64,000 nt of DNA from a bacterium. Lineage in GTDB: Bacteria; Planctomycetota; JAFGQW01. Shown piece after piece: positions 17,256-26,576 of the stretch (position 1 is the stretch's first letter; each line of letters starts with the position of its first letter). The notes below the pieces were generated by a model, which was not told the origin of the DNA, did no database searches, and saw only the letters and a list, made by a program, of their open reading frames with translations. The stretch lies in contig JAUHXU010000003.1 of assembly GCA_030426805.1 (NCBI GenBank), positions 496,001 to 560,000 of the forward strand, read 5' to 3'. A program made the position numbers and the translations under genes.

Positions 17256-17312
17256 CGCCCCGCGAGCCTACCGCCGAAGCGGCTGCGCGGAAAGCCCCGG
17301 GTGGCCGCCGGG

Positions 17313-17447
17313 TCAGCTCCAGACCTTCATCCGCTCGATCGTCGGCTTGCCGATGCCGATCGCGTGGGCGACGTCGATCTCGACCGGCTGGAGCGTGTCG
17401 ATGTGCTTGCCGTAGATCGTGCCCGTGACGTCGAGCTTCCACCACGG
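17313..17447 (-). pseudogene. Unidentified C-terminal gene fragment
   Basis: Between a TGA (17448-17450) and a TGA (17313-17315) the minus strand encodes 44 residues that look like real protein: KLDVTGTIYGKHIDTL followed by QPVEIDVAHAIGIGKP and ending in MKVWS. There is no start codon or ribosome site. The other two frames give Arg-rich noise, as expected for shadows, so this frame seems to have been selected in the past. A one-base slip near 17445 would join it to SKASFSRLALT upstream. I could not assign a family. It is probably the 3' end of a gene destroyed by rearrangement. Confidence 0.35.
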
Positions 17448-17668
17448 TCAACGCGAGCCTCGAGAACGACGCCTTGCTCGCGTCCGAGAAAAGCCGGCTC
17501 GATTGCACGCGGACCGGATTTCTCGTGAATCCGCGTGGCCTCCCCCACGGTCGCGACACCCACGGGGCAGACCGCCGCGATGGTCTCCTGATCGCCGGCC
17601 GAGGACGAGGGCGCACGACGCGCCCGCTCGGTGGCCGACCAAGCGGCACCCGACAGGGGGCAGCAACC
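17448..17668. other. Intergenic leader upstream of a secreted-protein gene
   Basis: Apart from the gene fragment at 17313-17447, nothing in 17256-17668 reads as a gene. The region must hold the promoter of the gene at 17669, but I could not single out -35 and -10 elements with confidence. Confidence 0.3.
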
Positions 17669-18838
17669 ATGCGTCTCGCTTCTTCTCTTCTCCTCCTGGG
17701 TGTTCTGGCCGGCTCGGCCTCCGCCCAAACCCTCGTCATGTCGTCCATCAGCAACTCGCCCGGCGTGATCCGGTGGACCTGGGGCGGGCGGCTCGCCGTC
17801 ATCCGCAGCACCGAAGCCGCGAACAACGTCCGGACGTGGGTCACGAACGGTGGCACGAACTACGTGACGAGCAGCAGCCCGGCGTCGCTGAAGTACATGA
17901 GCGCGCCGTCCGGGTCGCCCTCCACGTCGCGGACCTACCCGTCGGCGATGGGCGTCTGCAACGATTTCGAGGCCGGCCAAAACGGCGACCTCTACGCGAC
18001 GTTCTCCAGTGGGATCTTCGCGCAAATCTGGCCGAGCACGAACACGCTCCGGACGATCTCCGGCGCCGGCACGCTCAACGCGCTGACGCGAAACGGGGCC
18101 GACGGCAACTTCATGTGCGGCACCTTCAGCGGCTACCTGATCAAGGTCGACAGCCGGACCTACGCCGCTACGACCGTGCGCAGTGGCCTTCCGAACATGA
18201 CGGGGCTCGAGTACATCCCGTCGAGCCGCAACCTGCTGATGACCGCCCAGACCGGCGCATACATCATGACGACCACCGGCTCGATCGTCCGCACGATCAC
18301 GACGAGCGCGGGCTTCATGAACGCGTGCTGCGTGGACGAGGTGCGCAACGAGCTGTTCGTCGCGAACAACCAGGGCGTCGTCTACCGCTGCAACGGCGCC
18401 GGCACGATCCTCGCGTCGAACGACTTCGGCAGCGAAATCTGGAGCGGCCTCGACATCTACCAGGACAAGAAGGTTCGCATCACGACGACCGGCGTTCGCG
18501 GCAGCACCGCCTCGATCGGCCTGAACTTCCCGACGTCGACGAGCCGCCCCTACTGCTGCGCGCTGTCGCTCGGACAAACCCCGTTCCAACTCGGCACCAA
18601 CAACTACCTGAACATGCGCATCGACAACCTGTTCCTGCTCACGGCGTGCGGCGGGCTGCCCTACTTCACCTCCGGCTTCGCGGGCACGCTGTCGTCCTCG
18701 GGCACTGGTTCGGCGAGCTTCGGCATCCCGGTCGGCCTCCCGCAGAACTCGACGCTCTACGTCGGCGCGGTCGCGCTGAACCCGAGCGCGCCGAACGGCT
18801 TCGACGTCGGCAACGTCGCGGTCGTCCGCGTCAACTGA
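17669..18838 (+). CDS. Secreted beta-propeller-like protein with a shared C-terminal module
   Basis: 389 residues with a clear signal peptide, MRLASSLLLLGVLAGSASAQ, and CAGGGGG ahead of the ATG. The body is Ser/Thr/Asn-rich with repeated short strands (for example NGDLYATFSSG, GYLIKVDSRTYA, RNELFVANNQGVVYR), resembling NHL/YVTN-type propeller blades. The last 53 residues (from 337, FAGTLSSSGTG to the end) contain VALNPSAPNG and align in spacing with the end of the exported protein at 55772-57043. Function unknown; an extracellular or cell-envelope structural or binding role is likely. A strong intrinsic terminator follows 36 bp after the stop, so it is probably a single-gene transcript. Confidence 0.72.
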   Translation: MRLASSLLLLGVLAGSASAQTLVMSSISNSPGVIRWTWGGRLAVIRSTEAANNVRTWVTNGGTNYVTSSSPASLKYMSAPSGSPSTSRTYPSAMGVCNDFEAGQNGDLYATFSSGIFAQIWPSTNTLRTISGAGTLNALTRNGADGNFMCGTFSGYLIKVDSRTYAATTVRSGLPNMTGLEYIPSSRNLLMTAQTGAYIMTTTGSIVRTITTSAGFMNACCVDEVRNELFVANNQGVVYRCNGAGTILASNDFGSEIWSGLDIYQDKKVRITTTGVRGSTASIGLNFPTSTSRPYCCALSLGQTPFQLGTNNYLNMRIDNLFLLTACGGLPYFTSGFAGTLSSSGTGSASFGIPVGLPQNSTLYVGAVALNPSAPNGFDVGNVAVVRVN

Positions 18839-18873
18839 TCTCATCCGATCCCGATCTGCCCGAGAGGGGTCAC

Positions 18874-18910
18874 CGAGCGGCTCGCCAATTCGGCGGGCCG
18901 CTCGTTTTTT
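18874..18910 (+). terminator. Rho-independent terminator
   Basis: CGAGCGGC (18874-18881) pairs perfectly with GCCGCTCG (18897-18904), with a 15-nt loop, and is followed at once by six T residues (18905-18910). It ends transcription of the secreted-protein gene at 17669-18838 and insulates it from the kinase gene. Confidence 0.9.
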
Positions 18911-18993
18911 GCGTACGCACGGAATCTCGCGAACTTCGCGTTAGGATCGGGGCGGTCGCGACACCAATCCCTCGGACGCCCACGGAGAGCCGC

Positions 18994-21900
18994 ATGCACG
19001 AACCCGACGACGACTCCCTCGCGATCGTCGCCGCGTTCCTCGGCGAGTTGCTCGACGACCAGGCCAGCGGCCGACAACGGACGCTCGCCGAGTATCAAGC
19101 CCGCTACCCCGCGTTCGCCGACGTGATCGCCACCGAGTTCGCTCGCGCGACCGAGGGGGACGACTCGCCGCGTCCGGCGGACGACGACACGCTGTCGATC
19201 GGCCGCTTCCGCGTCGAGCGCGAGCTGGGGCGCGGCGGGCAAGGGGTCGTCTACCTCGCGACCGACCCGACGCTGAACCGGCGCGTCGCGCTCAAGGTGC
19301 TCCCGCCCCTGTCGGCCGATTCGAAGACGCTGCGCGAACGACTCCGGCGCGAAGCGGAAGCGGCCTCGCGCATCGAACACCCGAACCTGTGCGGCGTACA
19401 CGAGATGGGGTTCGTCGACGGCGCGCCCTACGTCAGCATGCAATACATCGAGGGCACGACCCTCGCCGAGCGCATCCAGCGGACCCGCGCGACGACCGAC
19501 TCGACGACGTCGGCCGAGGCACGCCGCCGCGTGCTCGAATCCGTCGAGGTCGCGGAGCGGGTCGCGCACGCGCTGCACGTCGCGCACGAAGCGGGCCTCG
19601 TCCATCGCGACGTCAAGCCCGGCAACATCCTCGTCACCGACGACGGCACGCCGGTACTCGTCGACTTCGGCCTCGCACGCGACGACGCATCCGACGCCGC
19701 GACACTCACGCACTCCGGCCTCGTGCTCGGCACGCCGGCGTATCTCGCGCCGGAACAACTCGCCGGTCCCGCGCGGGTCGACCGGCGGAGCGACGTCTAC
19801 GCGCTGGCTGTCACCCTCTACGAAGCGACGACCGGCGAGCGGCCGTTCGCAGGCGCGACGCGCGAGCAGCTCTTCCGTGCGATCCTCTCCGACGAACCGC
19901 TCGATGCCGCGCGGCGAAACGCCGCGATCCCGACCGATCTCGCGTCGGTGCTCGCGGTCGCGCTCGCGAAGGAGCCGGACCACCGCTACGCGAGCGCCGC
20001 CGACTTCGCCGAGGACCTCCGCCGGGTGCGCATCGGCGAGCCGATCCTGGCGCGTCCGCCGGGCCCGCTCGCGCGCGCACTGCGCTGGTGCCGACGCCGA
20101 CCGGCGAGCGCCGCGCTGATCGCGGTGCTCGCGATCGGCGTGCCGGTCGTCGGTACGCTCGCGGGCTACCTGTTCGCGAAGGCCGACGACATCGCTGCCG
20201 CCGAACGCGCCCGCGACGAGGCCGCGGCCGAAGAGCGGCTCGAGCGCGCGTTCTTCGCGTTCGGCCAACTCGACTGGCCCGGCGCGATCGATGCGTTCGC
20301 ACCGCTACTTGCGCGCGACGACACACACGGCGCCGAAGCGATCGCGGGCGCCGCGCTGTGCTGGATGCACCGCGGCAGGTTCGACCAGGCGACCGCGGTG
20401 CTCGAGAACCACGGTGCGCTTCGACACTGGTATCCACGCCTCGCGGAACGCCTGCACCATGCGGCGCAGGTCGGCGACGCGGCCGACGCGCTGGGCGACG
20501 GACCCACCGGCCCGCCGAGCGAGACGAGTTCGTTCGAGTGGTACCTGCTCAGCCAACAGGGCCTCGATCCGTCGATGGTCACGCACGTCCCGGATGCCGA
20601 ACGCCGGCTCGAGGCGATCGACCGGGCGATCCTCGGCACGAGTGCGCCGCGCGCGCTCTACTTCCAGGGAAAGGCGCGCGTGATCGCCGGCGCCGGCGGA
20701 CCCGAGCGCGACTTGCGGATCATCTCCGATGTCCTGGTGCACCATTGGGCCGACTCGGCGAAGGCGTGGTTGCTTCGCGGGTTGTGCCTCCACGCCGCGG
20801 ACGACCTGGACGGCGCGCGTCAGAGCTATCGGCACGCGATCGAACTCGACCCCGGCGCTCACGGCGCGCGCGCCAATCTGATCGGCATCAGTACCGACGC
20901 GAGCAAGCCCGAAGAGGCGATCGAAGCCTACGAGCGCGCACTGGCAGACGGTGTCGACGCGGTCACGATCTACACCGGCTTGCTGGACGCGCTCGCCCGC
21001 ACGGGCCAGTTCGAGCGGGCGCGCCGCCACCTCGCCGTCGCTGAGACGCGCTGGCCGAACGACCTCATACTCCTGCGCGTGCGCTCGGTCCTGCGGCTCC
21101 GAGACGGCGACGCCGAGGGTGCCCGCGCAGATCTCGAGGCCGCGGTACGGCGGGCGCCGCACGACCCGTTCATCCGCGCCTGGGCGGCGACGATGCGCAA
21201 CGAGTTCGGCAACGTCGAGGGTGCCCGCGCCGACGCGGAAGCGGCGATGGCACTCGCACCGGACGAGGTCGAGGTGCGAATGGCAATGGCCCTCCTCTCC
21301 CAGTCTCGCGATCCCGCATACACACGGCAGCTCGTCGACGGCGTCCTCGCCGAGCAACCCGACAACCCCGAAGCGCTCGCGATCCTCGGCTACCTCCACA
21401 CGCGCGAGGAGCGGTGGCCCGAGGCGATCGCGGCGTTTCGCGGCGCGCTGAAGCGCACCGCGGAGCCGGTCCGCGTCGGCATCGACCTCGGCAAGGCGTA
21501 CCACAACGCCGGCGATCTGGAGCGGGCGCTCGAGGCATACCGGAAGGCCGCGCGCCTCGCACCGGACAACGCGCAGGTGGCCTACTCGATCGCGTTGACG
21601 CGCGGATTGCTCGGCACCCCCGAGGTGGCACTCGCCGCAGCGGAGGAGTTCGTCGAGCGACATCCCGACGCGGCGGAAGGCCACCAACTGCGCGGCAAGC
21701 TGCTGCTCGCGGCCGGGCGGCTCGCCGATGCGCGGCGTGCATACCGACGCGCGACGGAGGTCGCGCCGAACGACGCGCTGGCGGCCTACGACCACGCGGT
21801 CGCGCTCGAAGACAGCGGCGCGATCGCCGACGCGCGTAGCGAATACCGACGCGCGGTCACGCTCGATCCGACACACGCGAGCGCCTGCTACAACTACGCC

Positions 21901-22647
21901 CGCCTCCTGATCAGCGCGGGCGCCTTCGAGGACGCGATCGTCTGGTTCGAACGCGCCGAGTGCGCCGAACCGACCCATTCGCACGCGGCGAAGAACCTCG
22001 GCTACGCGCACGAGTGTATCGGTGAGTGGACGCAAGCATGCAGCGCTTACACACGGGCGCTCCGCATCCGACCCGACGATCGACGGGTCGTCGCGAATCT
22101 CGCGCAATGCCGGCTCCGAAACGGCGAGTTTCGCGCGGCACTGCAGACGCTCGTCGATGCCGCCGAGGCCGACCCCGGCCTTCTGGACGAGCGGGCCCGC
22201 GCGTGGATGCGGTTCGTTCGACCCCTGGCGCAGGCGGCGCGCCGCTTCGACGCGGATCCATCGGACACGGCGCACCTCGGTAGCGCCATCGAGTGGCGCG
22301 ACTGGGCGATCGTCGCCGCCGGCCGTCGCGACTGGCCCCGCGCGGCCGCCGCCTGGCGACGGGTGTTCGAACTCGAACCGGCGCGCGAGAGCGCCGACCA
22401 CCTCTACGCGGCGCGCGCCGCGACGATCGCGGTGCTCGAGCGAGACGGCGACGCGGAGACGACCGCTTTCGCATTCGCCCACTGGCGGTGGCTCCTCGAA
22501 CGCCGGGACGACGACGCAGTCGCTGGGGCACTGGCCGCCCTTGCGCGCGAATCGGCGTGGCGCGGGCTCGTCGAGCGCACGACGCCGACCGCCGCTGCAT
22601 CGTGGCGACGGCTGTTCGAGCGAATCGACCGGGCGCGGACGCGTTGA
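18994..22647 (+). CDS. Transmembrane Ser/Thr protein kinase with long TPR domain
   Basis: 1217 residues. A short N-terminal segment with a TLAEYQARYPAFA motif precedes a Hanks-type kinase domain: GRGGQG glycine loop (79-84), catalytic K101, HRDVKPGN (204-211), DFG (224-226) and GTPAYLAPEQ, all catalytic residues present. A single membrane helix lies near 373-394. The rest, about 800 residues, is a chain of TPR-like repeats (for example ALEAYRKAARLAPDN, ARRAYRRATEVAPND), presumably exported or periplasmic. This layout is very common in Planctomycetota and is often encoded next to an ECF sigma factor, as here 62 bp downstream. The likely role is signal transduction controlling that sigma factor. 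CGGAGAG precedes the ATG at 18994. Confidence 0.93.
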   Translation: MHEPDDDSLAIVAAFLGELLDDQASGRQRTLAEYQARYPAFADVIATEFARATEGDDSPRPADDDTLSIGRFRVERELGRGGQGVVYLATDPTLNRRVALKVLPPLSADSKTLRERLRREAEAASRIEHPNLCGVHEMGFVDGAPYVSMQYIEGTTLAERIQRTRATTDSTTSAEARRRVLESVEVAERVAHALHVAHEAGLVHRDVKPGNILVTDDGTPVLVDFGLARDDASDAATLTHSGLVLGTPAYLAPEQLAGPARVDRRSDVYALAVTLYEATTGERPFAGATREQLFRAILSDEPLDAARRNAAIPTDLASVLAVALAKEPDHRYASAADFAEDLRRVRIGEPILARPPGPLARALRWCRRRPASAALIAVLAIGVPVVGTLAGYLFAKADDIAAAERARDEAAAEERLERAFFAFGQLDWPGAIDAFAPLLARDDTHGAEAIAGAALCWMHRGRFDQATAVLENHGALRHWYPRLAERLHHAAQVGDAADALGDGPTGPPSETSSFEWYLLSQQGLDPSMVTHVPDAERRLEAIDRAILGTSAPRALYFQGKARVIAGAGGPERDLRIISDVLVHHWADSAKAWLLRGLCLHAADDLDGARQSYRHAIELDPGAHGARANLIGISTDASKPEEAIEAYERALADGVDAVTIYTGLLDALARTGQFERARRHLAVAETRWPNDLILLRVRSVLRLRDGDAEGARADLEAAVRRAPHDPFIRAWAATMRNEFGNVEGARADAEAAMALAPDEVEVRMAMALLSQSRDPAYTRQLVDGVLAEQPDNPEALAILGYLHTREERWPEAIAAFRGALKRTAEPVRVGIDLGKAYHNAGDLERALEAYRKAARLAPDNAQVAYSIALTRGLLGTPEVALAAAEEFVERHPDAAEGHQLRGKLLLAAGRLADARRAYRRATEVAPNDALAAYDHAVALEDSGAIADARSEYRRAVTLDPTHASACYNYARLLISAGAFEDAIVWFERAECAEPTHSHAAKNLGYAHECIGEWTQACSAYTRALRIRPDDRRVVANLAQCRLRNGEFRAALQTLVDAAEADPGLLDERARAWMRFVRPLAQAARRFDADPSDTAHLGSAIEWRDWAIVAAGRRDWPRAAAAWRRVFELEPARESADHLYAARAATIAVLERDGDAETTAFAFAHWRWLLERRDDDAVAGALAALARESAWRGLVERTTPTAAASWRRLFERIDRARTR

Positions 22648-22709
22648 CGCGGACCGCCCTCGTGCTCCACAATGGGCGCAGGCGGCAACTCGATGGAGCG
22701 CGCGCACCG

Positions 22710-23342
22710 ATGGAAGAGCGGTCCCCCGGCGACCAGACGTCGGTTCATGTTCGCTTCGCGATCGATGGCGCGACCGACAGCGTCGCGTGGTTGATCGAGC
22801 GCTTCACCCCGTTGCTGCGCACCCAGGCGCGCTATCGCCTCGGCCGACACCTGCGCAGCGAAGTCGACCCAGAGGATCTCGTCAACGAGGTGTGGCTGAC
22901 GGCGCTCTCGCGCTTGCCCGAACTCGCACCGACGGGTGACGGTCACGCGACCACGCTGATCCGCTTCCTGTCGCGGACGCTCGTCTACAAGGTCAACAAC
23001 CTCGCACGGCGGCGCATCCGACGTGGCGACGTCGCGCTCGACGACGGCGACGGTGCGCCGCGGGAGGTGACGGCCGAGATCACCGGCGTCGTCTCTCGGG
23101 TGCTCCGCGACGAACGCCACGACGCGCTGCACGAAGCGCTCGAAGCCCTCGGCGACACCGACCGCGAGATCCTCGTCCTCCGCGGCATCGAACAACAACC
23201 CAACCGTGTCGTCGCGACCCTCCTCGGCATCTCCGAAGAAGCGGCCACGATGCGCTACCACCGCGCCCTGCAGAAGATCCGCTCCCGCGTGCCGGGCTCG
23301 GCCCTCGACGAGGTCGCCGGGGAAGGGCCGAAACGTCCCTGA
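22710..23342 (+). CDS. ECF-family sigma-70 factor (planctomycete type)
   Basis: 210 residues. Region 2 includes DPEDLVNEVWLTALSRLPEL (53-72), the -10-recognising and core-binding helix pattern. Region 4 (about 143-192) has LGDTDREILVLRG followed by a helix-turn-helix GISEEAATMRYHRALQKIR. The arrangement fits the ECF groups that Planctomycetota encode beside TPR kinases. No anti-sigma gene is nearby, so the upstream kinase is the plausible controller. The ATG at 22710 is chosen because region 2 homology begins about 25 residues later; the ribosome site is weak (GGAG at 12 nt). It may be transcribed with the kinase gene. Confidence 0.88.
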   Translation: MEERSPGDQTSVHVRFAIDGATDSVAWLIERFTPLLRTQARYRLGRHLRSEVDPEDLVNEVWLTALSRLPELAPTGDGHATTLIRFLSRTLVYKVNNLARRRIRRGDVALDDGDGAPREVTAEITGVVSRVLRDERHDALHEALEALGDTDREILVLRGIEQQPNRVVATLLGISEEAATMRYHRALQKIRSRVPGSALDEVAGEGPKRP

Positions 23343-23372
23343 CCCGCGCCCGCAATCACGGGCCCTCGCGCC

Positions 23373-24056
23373 TCACTTCGTCGCGTCGACGTAGAGGGAG
23401 AGATACGCGCCGTCGGGGCCCGTCGTGGCACGGTAGTCCACGCGGAGTTCCGGCACCGTGCTCGCGTCGTAGTCGCTGAGCCGGACGTCGGTGAAGCCAC
23501 CGAGGCCGAGCAGCTTCGCCATCGTCTCGAAGTCGTATCCGTAGCGGTGCTCGCCGTCCTGCTGCAGCGCGTAGAGCAGATGCTCGAGCTTCGTCGTGCA
23601 CCAGTCGGGGTGCATCGTTCGCTGGACGGCGAAGAACGCGTCGTCGCCCGCGACGTAGGCGCGCAGGATCTTCTCGATGCCGGGGACGACGACTCGGAGC
23701 GTGCCCCCGGGCACGAGGATCCGGTGGCACTCGCGCGCGAAAGCGACCGCGTCCGTTCGGTAGTCGAGGTGCTCGAGGAAGTGCGACGCGTAGATGCACC
23801 GCGCCGAGTCGTCGTCGAAGCGCCGGAGCCCGCCGGGCAGCCCGAGCGCGAGCACGCGGCGATCGATCCGGCGATCGACGTTGATCCAGCCGTCGAGGAT
23901 TCGATCGCCGGACCCGAGGTGGAGCCGCAGGTCGTCGCGCGCGCGCGCCTCGTCGATGCGCGGTCGAAAGCGTCGAAACGAGACGGCCTGGTAGCCGCGC
24001 CACAGCGGGCCGGTGTGGATCACCCGGCCGACGAACTTCCGGGCGGCCGTCGTCAT
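23373..24056 (-). CDS. Class I SAM-dependent methyltransferase
   Basis: 227 residues. Motif I is LRLHLGSGDRILDGWINVD (43-61), followed by ASHFLEHLDY and a post-motif segment ILVPGGTLRVVVPG, the pattern of methyltransferase domain 11 proteins in glycan clusters (LHLGSG ... NVD ... HFLEHL). GAGAGGAAC precedes the ATG. It lies at the edge of the polysaccharide region, divergent from the first glycosyltransferase, so sugar or lipid-carrier methylation is likely but unproven. Confidence 0.8.
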   Translation of the reverse strand: MTTAARKFVGRVIHTGPLWRGYQAVSFRRFRPRIDEARARDDLRLHLGSGDRILDGWINVDRRIDRRVLALGLPGGLRRFDDDSARCIYASHFLEHLDYRTDAVAFARECHRILVPGGTLRVVVPGIEKILRAYVAGDDAFFAVQRTMHPDWCTTKLEHLLYALQQDGEHRYGYDFETMAKLLGLGGFTDVRLSDYDASTVPELRVDYRATTGPDGAYLSLYVDATK

Positions 24057-24180
24057 GTCGTTCCTCTCGAGCCTCTCGAACGCAGCGTCTCGTCGGTCGA
24101 CGCTACCGCGCGATCGGGCCGAGCGTCAACCCCGCGACGGTGTCGCCTCGCGTCGCCTTGTTCACACCCTGCGGCCCGAC

Positions 24181-24186
24181 GATAAT
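24181..24186 (+). promoter_or_regulatory. Candidate -10 element of a leaderless promoter
   Basis: GATAAT at 24181-24186 is followed six bases later by the ATG at 24193, and no ribosome binding site intervenes. Transcription starting about 7 nt downstream of the hexamer would begin at the start codon. Confidence 0.5.
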
Positions 24187-24192
24187 GAACGC

Positions 24193-25443
24193 ATGCGTCC
24201 CCTCCGGATCGCTTTCCTCGTGAACCGCTTCCCGGTCGTCACCGAGACCTTCATCGTCGGGCAGGTCACCGGGCTGCTCGCCCTCGGCCACCGGGTCGAC
24301 GTCGTGTCCCGGGAAGCGTCCGATCCGGACGCGACGTTCGTCGCCGACGGCTGCACGGTCGTCTCGGCCCGTGTGCCGACGACCCGGGGTCGGCGCGCGC
24401 TCCAGGCGATCGCCCTTGTCGCACGGATCGCGCTCCGCCATCCGGTCGCGCTCCTCCGCATCGCGCGTCTCTACCTCCGCGACCGCAAGACACCGGCGAT
24501 CGACGCGCTCTTCTTCCTGCACGTGATCGGCCGGCTCCCCGCGCGTCCCGATGTGGTCCACGCGCAGTTCGGCCCACTCGGCGCGGTCGCTGCGGTGCTC
24601 CGCGACGCCGGCGTGCTCGACGCGCCGTTCGTGACGTCGTTCCGCGGCTACGACCTCTCGTGGTCGCTCCGCCGACACGGGCGCGACGTCTACCGGCACC
24701 TGCTCGCGCGGGGCGACCTCTTCCTCGCGAGCTGCGACTACTTCCGGCGTCGCCTCGTCGCCGAACTCGACGCGGACCCCGAGCGGATCGTCGTGCATCG
24801 CTCCGGCATCGACGTCGACCGCTTCACGCCCGCGGCCGGCGACGATGCCGAACCGACGCGGATCCTGACGATCGGCCGGCTCGTCGAGAAGAAGGGTGTC
24901 GCATACGCGATCCGCGCGATCGCCGCGGTCGCGACCGACTGCCCGGACGTCGACTACGCGATCCTCGGCGACGGCCCCCTTCGTGCCGAACTCGAGGCAC
25001 TCGTCGCGTCGCTCGGGATCGCGGACCGCGTGCGCTTCCTCGGGGAGCAGACCCACGACGAGATCCGTGCGCACGTCGGTCGGTCGGCGCTGCTCGTCGC
25101 GCCGTCGGTGACCGCCGCGAACGGCGACGAGGAGGGCATCCCGAACACCCTCAAGGAGGCGATGGCCGCCGAGCGGCCGGTCGTCGCGACGCGGCACGCC
25201 GGCATTCCCGAGTTGGTCGACGACGGCGTCTCGGGCTTCCTGGTCCCGGAACGCGACGTCGACGCCCTCGCCGACCGGATCCGGGCCTTGCTCGGCGATC
25301 CGGCGCGACGCGTCGCGATGGGAAACGCGGGGCGACGCACCGTACGCCGCGACTACGATCGGGACGTGTTGAACCGCGAGTTGGTGGAACTGTACACTCG
25401 ATTGCTCGACGCTCGCACGACGCCCCGGAGACCCGCCCCGTGA
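24193..25443 (+). CDS. Family 4 glycosyltransferase, WcaL-like
   Basis: 416 residues. The N-terminal half begins IAFLVNRFPVVTETFIVGQV, the signature of the WcaL/AmsK colanic-acid type GT4 group. The C-terminal Rossmann half has ILTIGRLVEKKGVAYAIRA and EEGIPNTLKEAMAAERPVVA, the donor-binding E-x7-E region of retaining GT-B enzymes. It transfers a nucleotide-activated sugar to a lipid-linked glycan on the cytoplasmic side. Its stop overlaps the GTG of the next glycosyltransferase (GTGA), starting a three-gene coupled unit. The sugar cannot be predicted. Confidence 0.88.
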   Translation: MRPLRIAFLVNRFPVVTETFIVGQVTGLLALGHRVDVVSREASDPDATFVADGCTVVSARVPTTRGRRALQAIALVARIALRHPVALLRIARLYLRDRKTPAIDALFFLHVIGRLPARPDVVHAQFGPLGAVAAVLRDAGVLDAPFVTSFRGYDLSWSLRRHGRDVYRHLLARGDLFLASCDYFRRRLVAELDADPERIVVHRSGIDVDRFTPAAGDDAEPTRILTIGRLVEKKGVAYAIRAIAAVATDCPDVDYAILGDGPLRAELEALVASLGIADRVRFLGEQTHDEIRAHVGRSALLVAPSVTAANGDEEGIPNTLKEAMAAERPVVATRHAGIPELVDDGVSGFLVPERDVDALADRIRALLGDPARRVAMGNAGRRTVRRDYDRDVLNRELVELYTRLLDARTTPRRPAP

Positions 25444-26576
25444 CGACGGCCCGACCCGACATCGCGATCTTCCTGCTGTGGGTCGGCCCCGGCGGCAAGG
25501 AGACCGTCGTGTGGCACCTCGCCCGCGCGTTCGTCGATGCCGGCTACCGCGTCGACCTCGTGCTCGCGAACGCGGACAGCGAGCACCGCGACCGGATCCC
25601 GTCGTGCGTGCGCGTCGTCGACCTGAAGACGCACGGCTACCTGCGATCGACGTTGAAGCTCGCCGTCTACCTCCGGCGGCACCGACCGCGGGCACTCTTC
25701 TCGACGCTGCCGTTCGCCGCGCTGCCGGCGATCGTCGCCCGGCGGCTGTCGTGCGTACCGTGTCGCGTCGTCGTGCGCGTGTGCAACAACCTTCGCCGCC
25801 GGTTCGAGCACGAGGCGGCGGCGTTTCCGCGCCACGTACGGCGCGGCCTCCGAACGCTCCCCCGCCGCGCCGATGCGGTCGTCGCGTGTTCGGCCGGCGT
25901 CGCCGACGAAATCGCGGAGATCACGTCGATCGATCGCGATCGCATCCACGTGATCTACAACCCCGCGATCACGGCCGCGATCGCCGCAAAAGCGGCGGAA
26001 CCGGTCGATCACCCGTGGTTCGCGGAACCCGGGCCGCCGATCGTGCTCGGCGTGGGACGTCTCGCGCGACAGAAGAACTTCCCGCTCCTGATCGACGCGT
26101 TCGCAGCGGTGCGTCGCGACACGGATGCCCGCCTCGTGATCCTCGGCGAGGGGCCCGAGCGGCCGCACCTCGAACGCCGCATCGCCGAGAGCGGCCTCGC
26201 CGACGCGGTGTCGCTGCCGGGCCACGTCGCGAACCCGTACGCGTGGATGGCCCGGGCCGCCGTGTTCGTGCTGTCGTCGTCGTGGGAAGGGTTCGCGAAC
26301 GTGATCGCGGAGGCGCTCGCGGTCGGCACTCCGGTCGTCGCGACCGACTGTCCGAGCGGACCGGCAGAGGTGCTCGACGGCGGCAAGCAAGGCCTGCTCG
26401 TGCCGATGGACGATGTCGCCGCGATGGCCGAGGCGATCCGCCGCGCGCTCGACGGCGGCGCGCCGCCCCCGGACGATGCATGGCTCCGTCGCTTCACGAT
26501 CGACGACGTGGCCGGTCGCTTCCTCGAACTGCTCGGCCTGCCGCTCGAGGCGCCCCACGCGGAGACGACGTCGTGA
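25440..26576 (+). CDS. Family 4 glycosyltransferase
   Basis: 378 residues from a GTG overlapping the previous stop. The acceptor domain has IFLLWVGPGGKETVVWHLA (GG-x-E loop). The donor domain has VLGVGRLARQKNFPLLIDAF and SSSWEGFANVIAEALAVGTP followed by VVATDCPSGPAEVL, a textbook GT4 C-terminus. Probably a cytoplasmic retaining transferase in assembly of the same glycan as its neighbours. It is coupled by GTGA to the sulfotransferase-like gene downstream, which suggests that the sugar it adds, or one next to it, is sulfated. Confidence 0.88.
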   Translation: MTTARPDIAIFLLWVGPGGKETVVWHLARAFVDAGYRVDLVLANADSEHRDRIPSCVRVVDLKTHGYLRSTLKLAVYLRRHRPRALFSTLPFAALPAIVARRLSCVPCRVVVRVCNNLRRRFEHEAAAFPRHVRRGLRTLPRRADAVVACSAGVADEIAEITSIDRDRIHVIYNPAITAAIAAKAAEPVDHPWFAEPGPPIVLGVGRLARQKNFPLLIDAFAAVRRDTDARLVILGEGPERPHLERRIAESGLADAVSLPGHVANPYAWMARAAVFVLSSSWEGFANVIAEALAVGTPVVATDCPSGPAEVLDGGKQGLLVPMDDVAAMAEAIRRALDGGAPPPDDAWLRRFTIDDVAGRFLELLGLPLEAPHAETTS

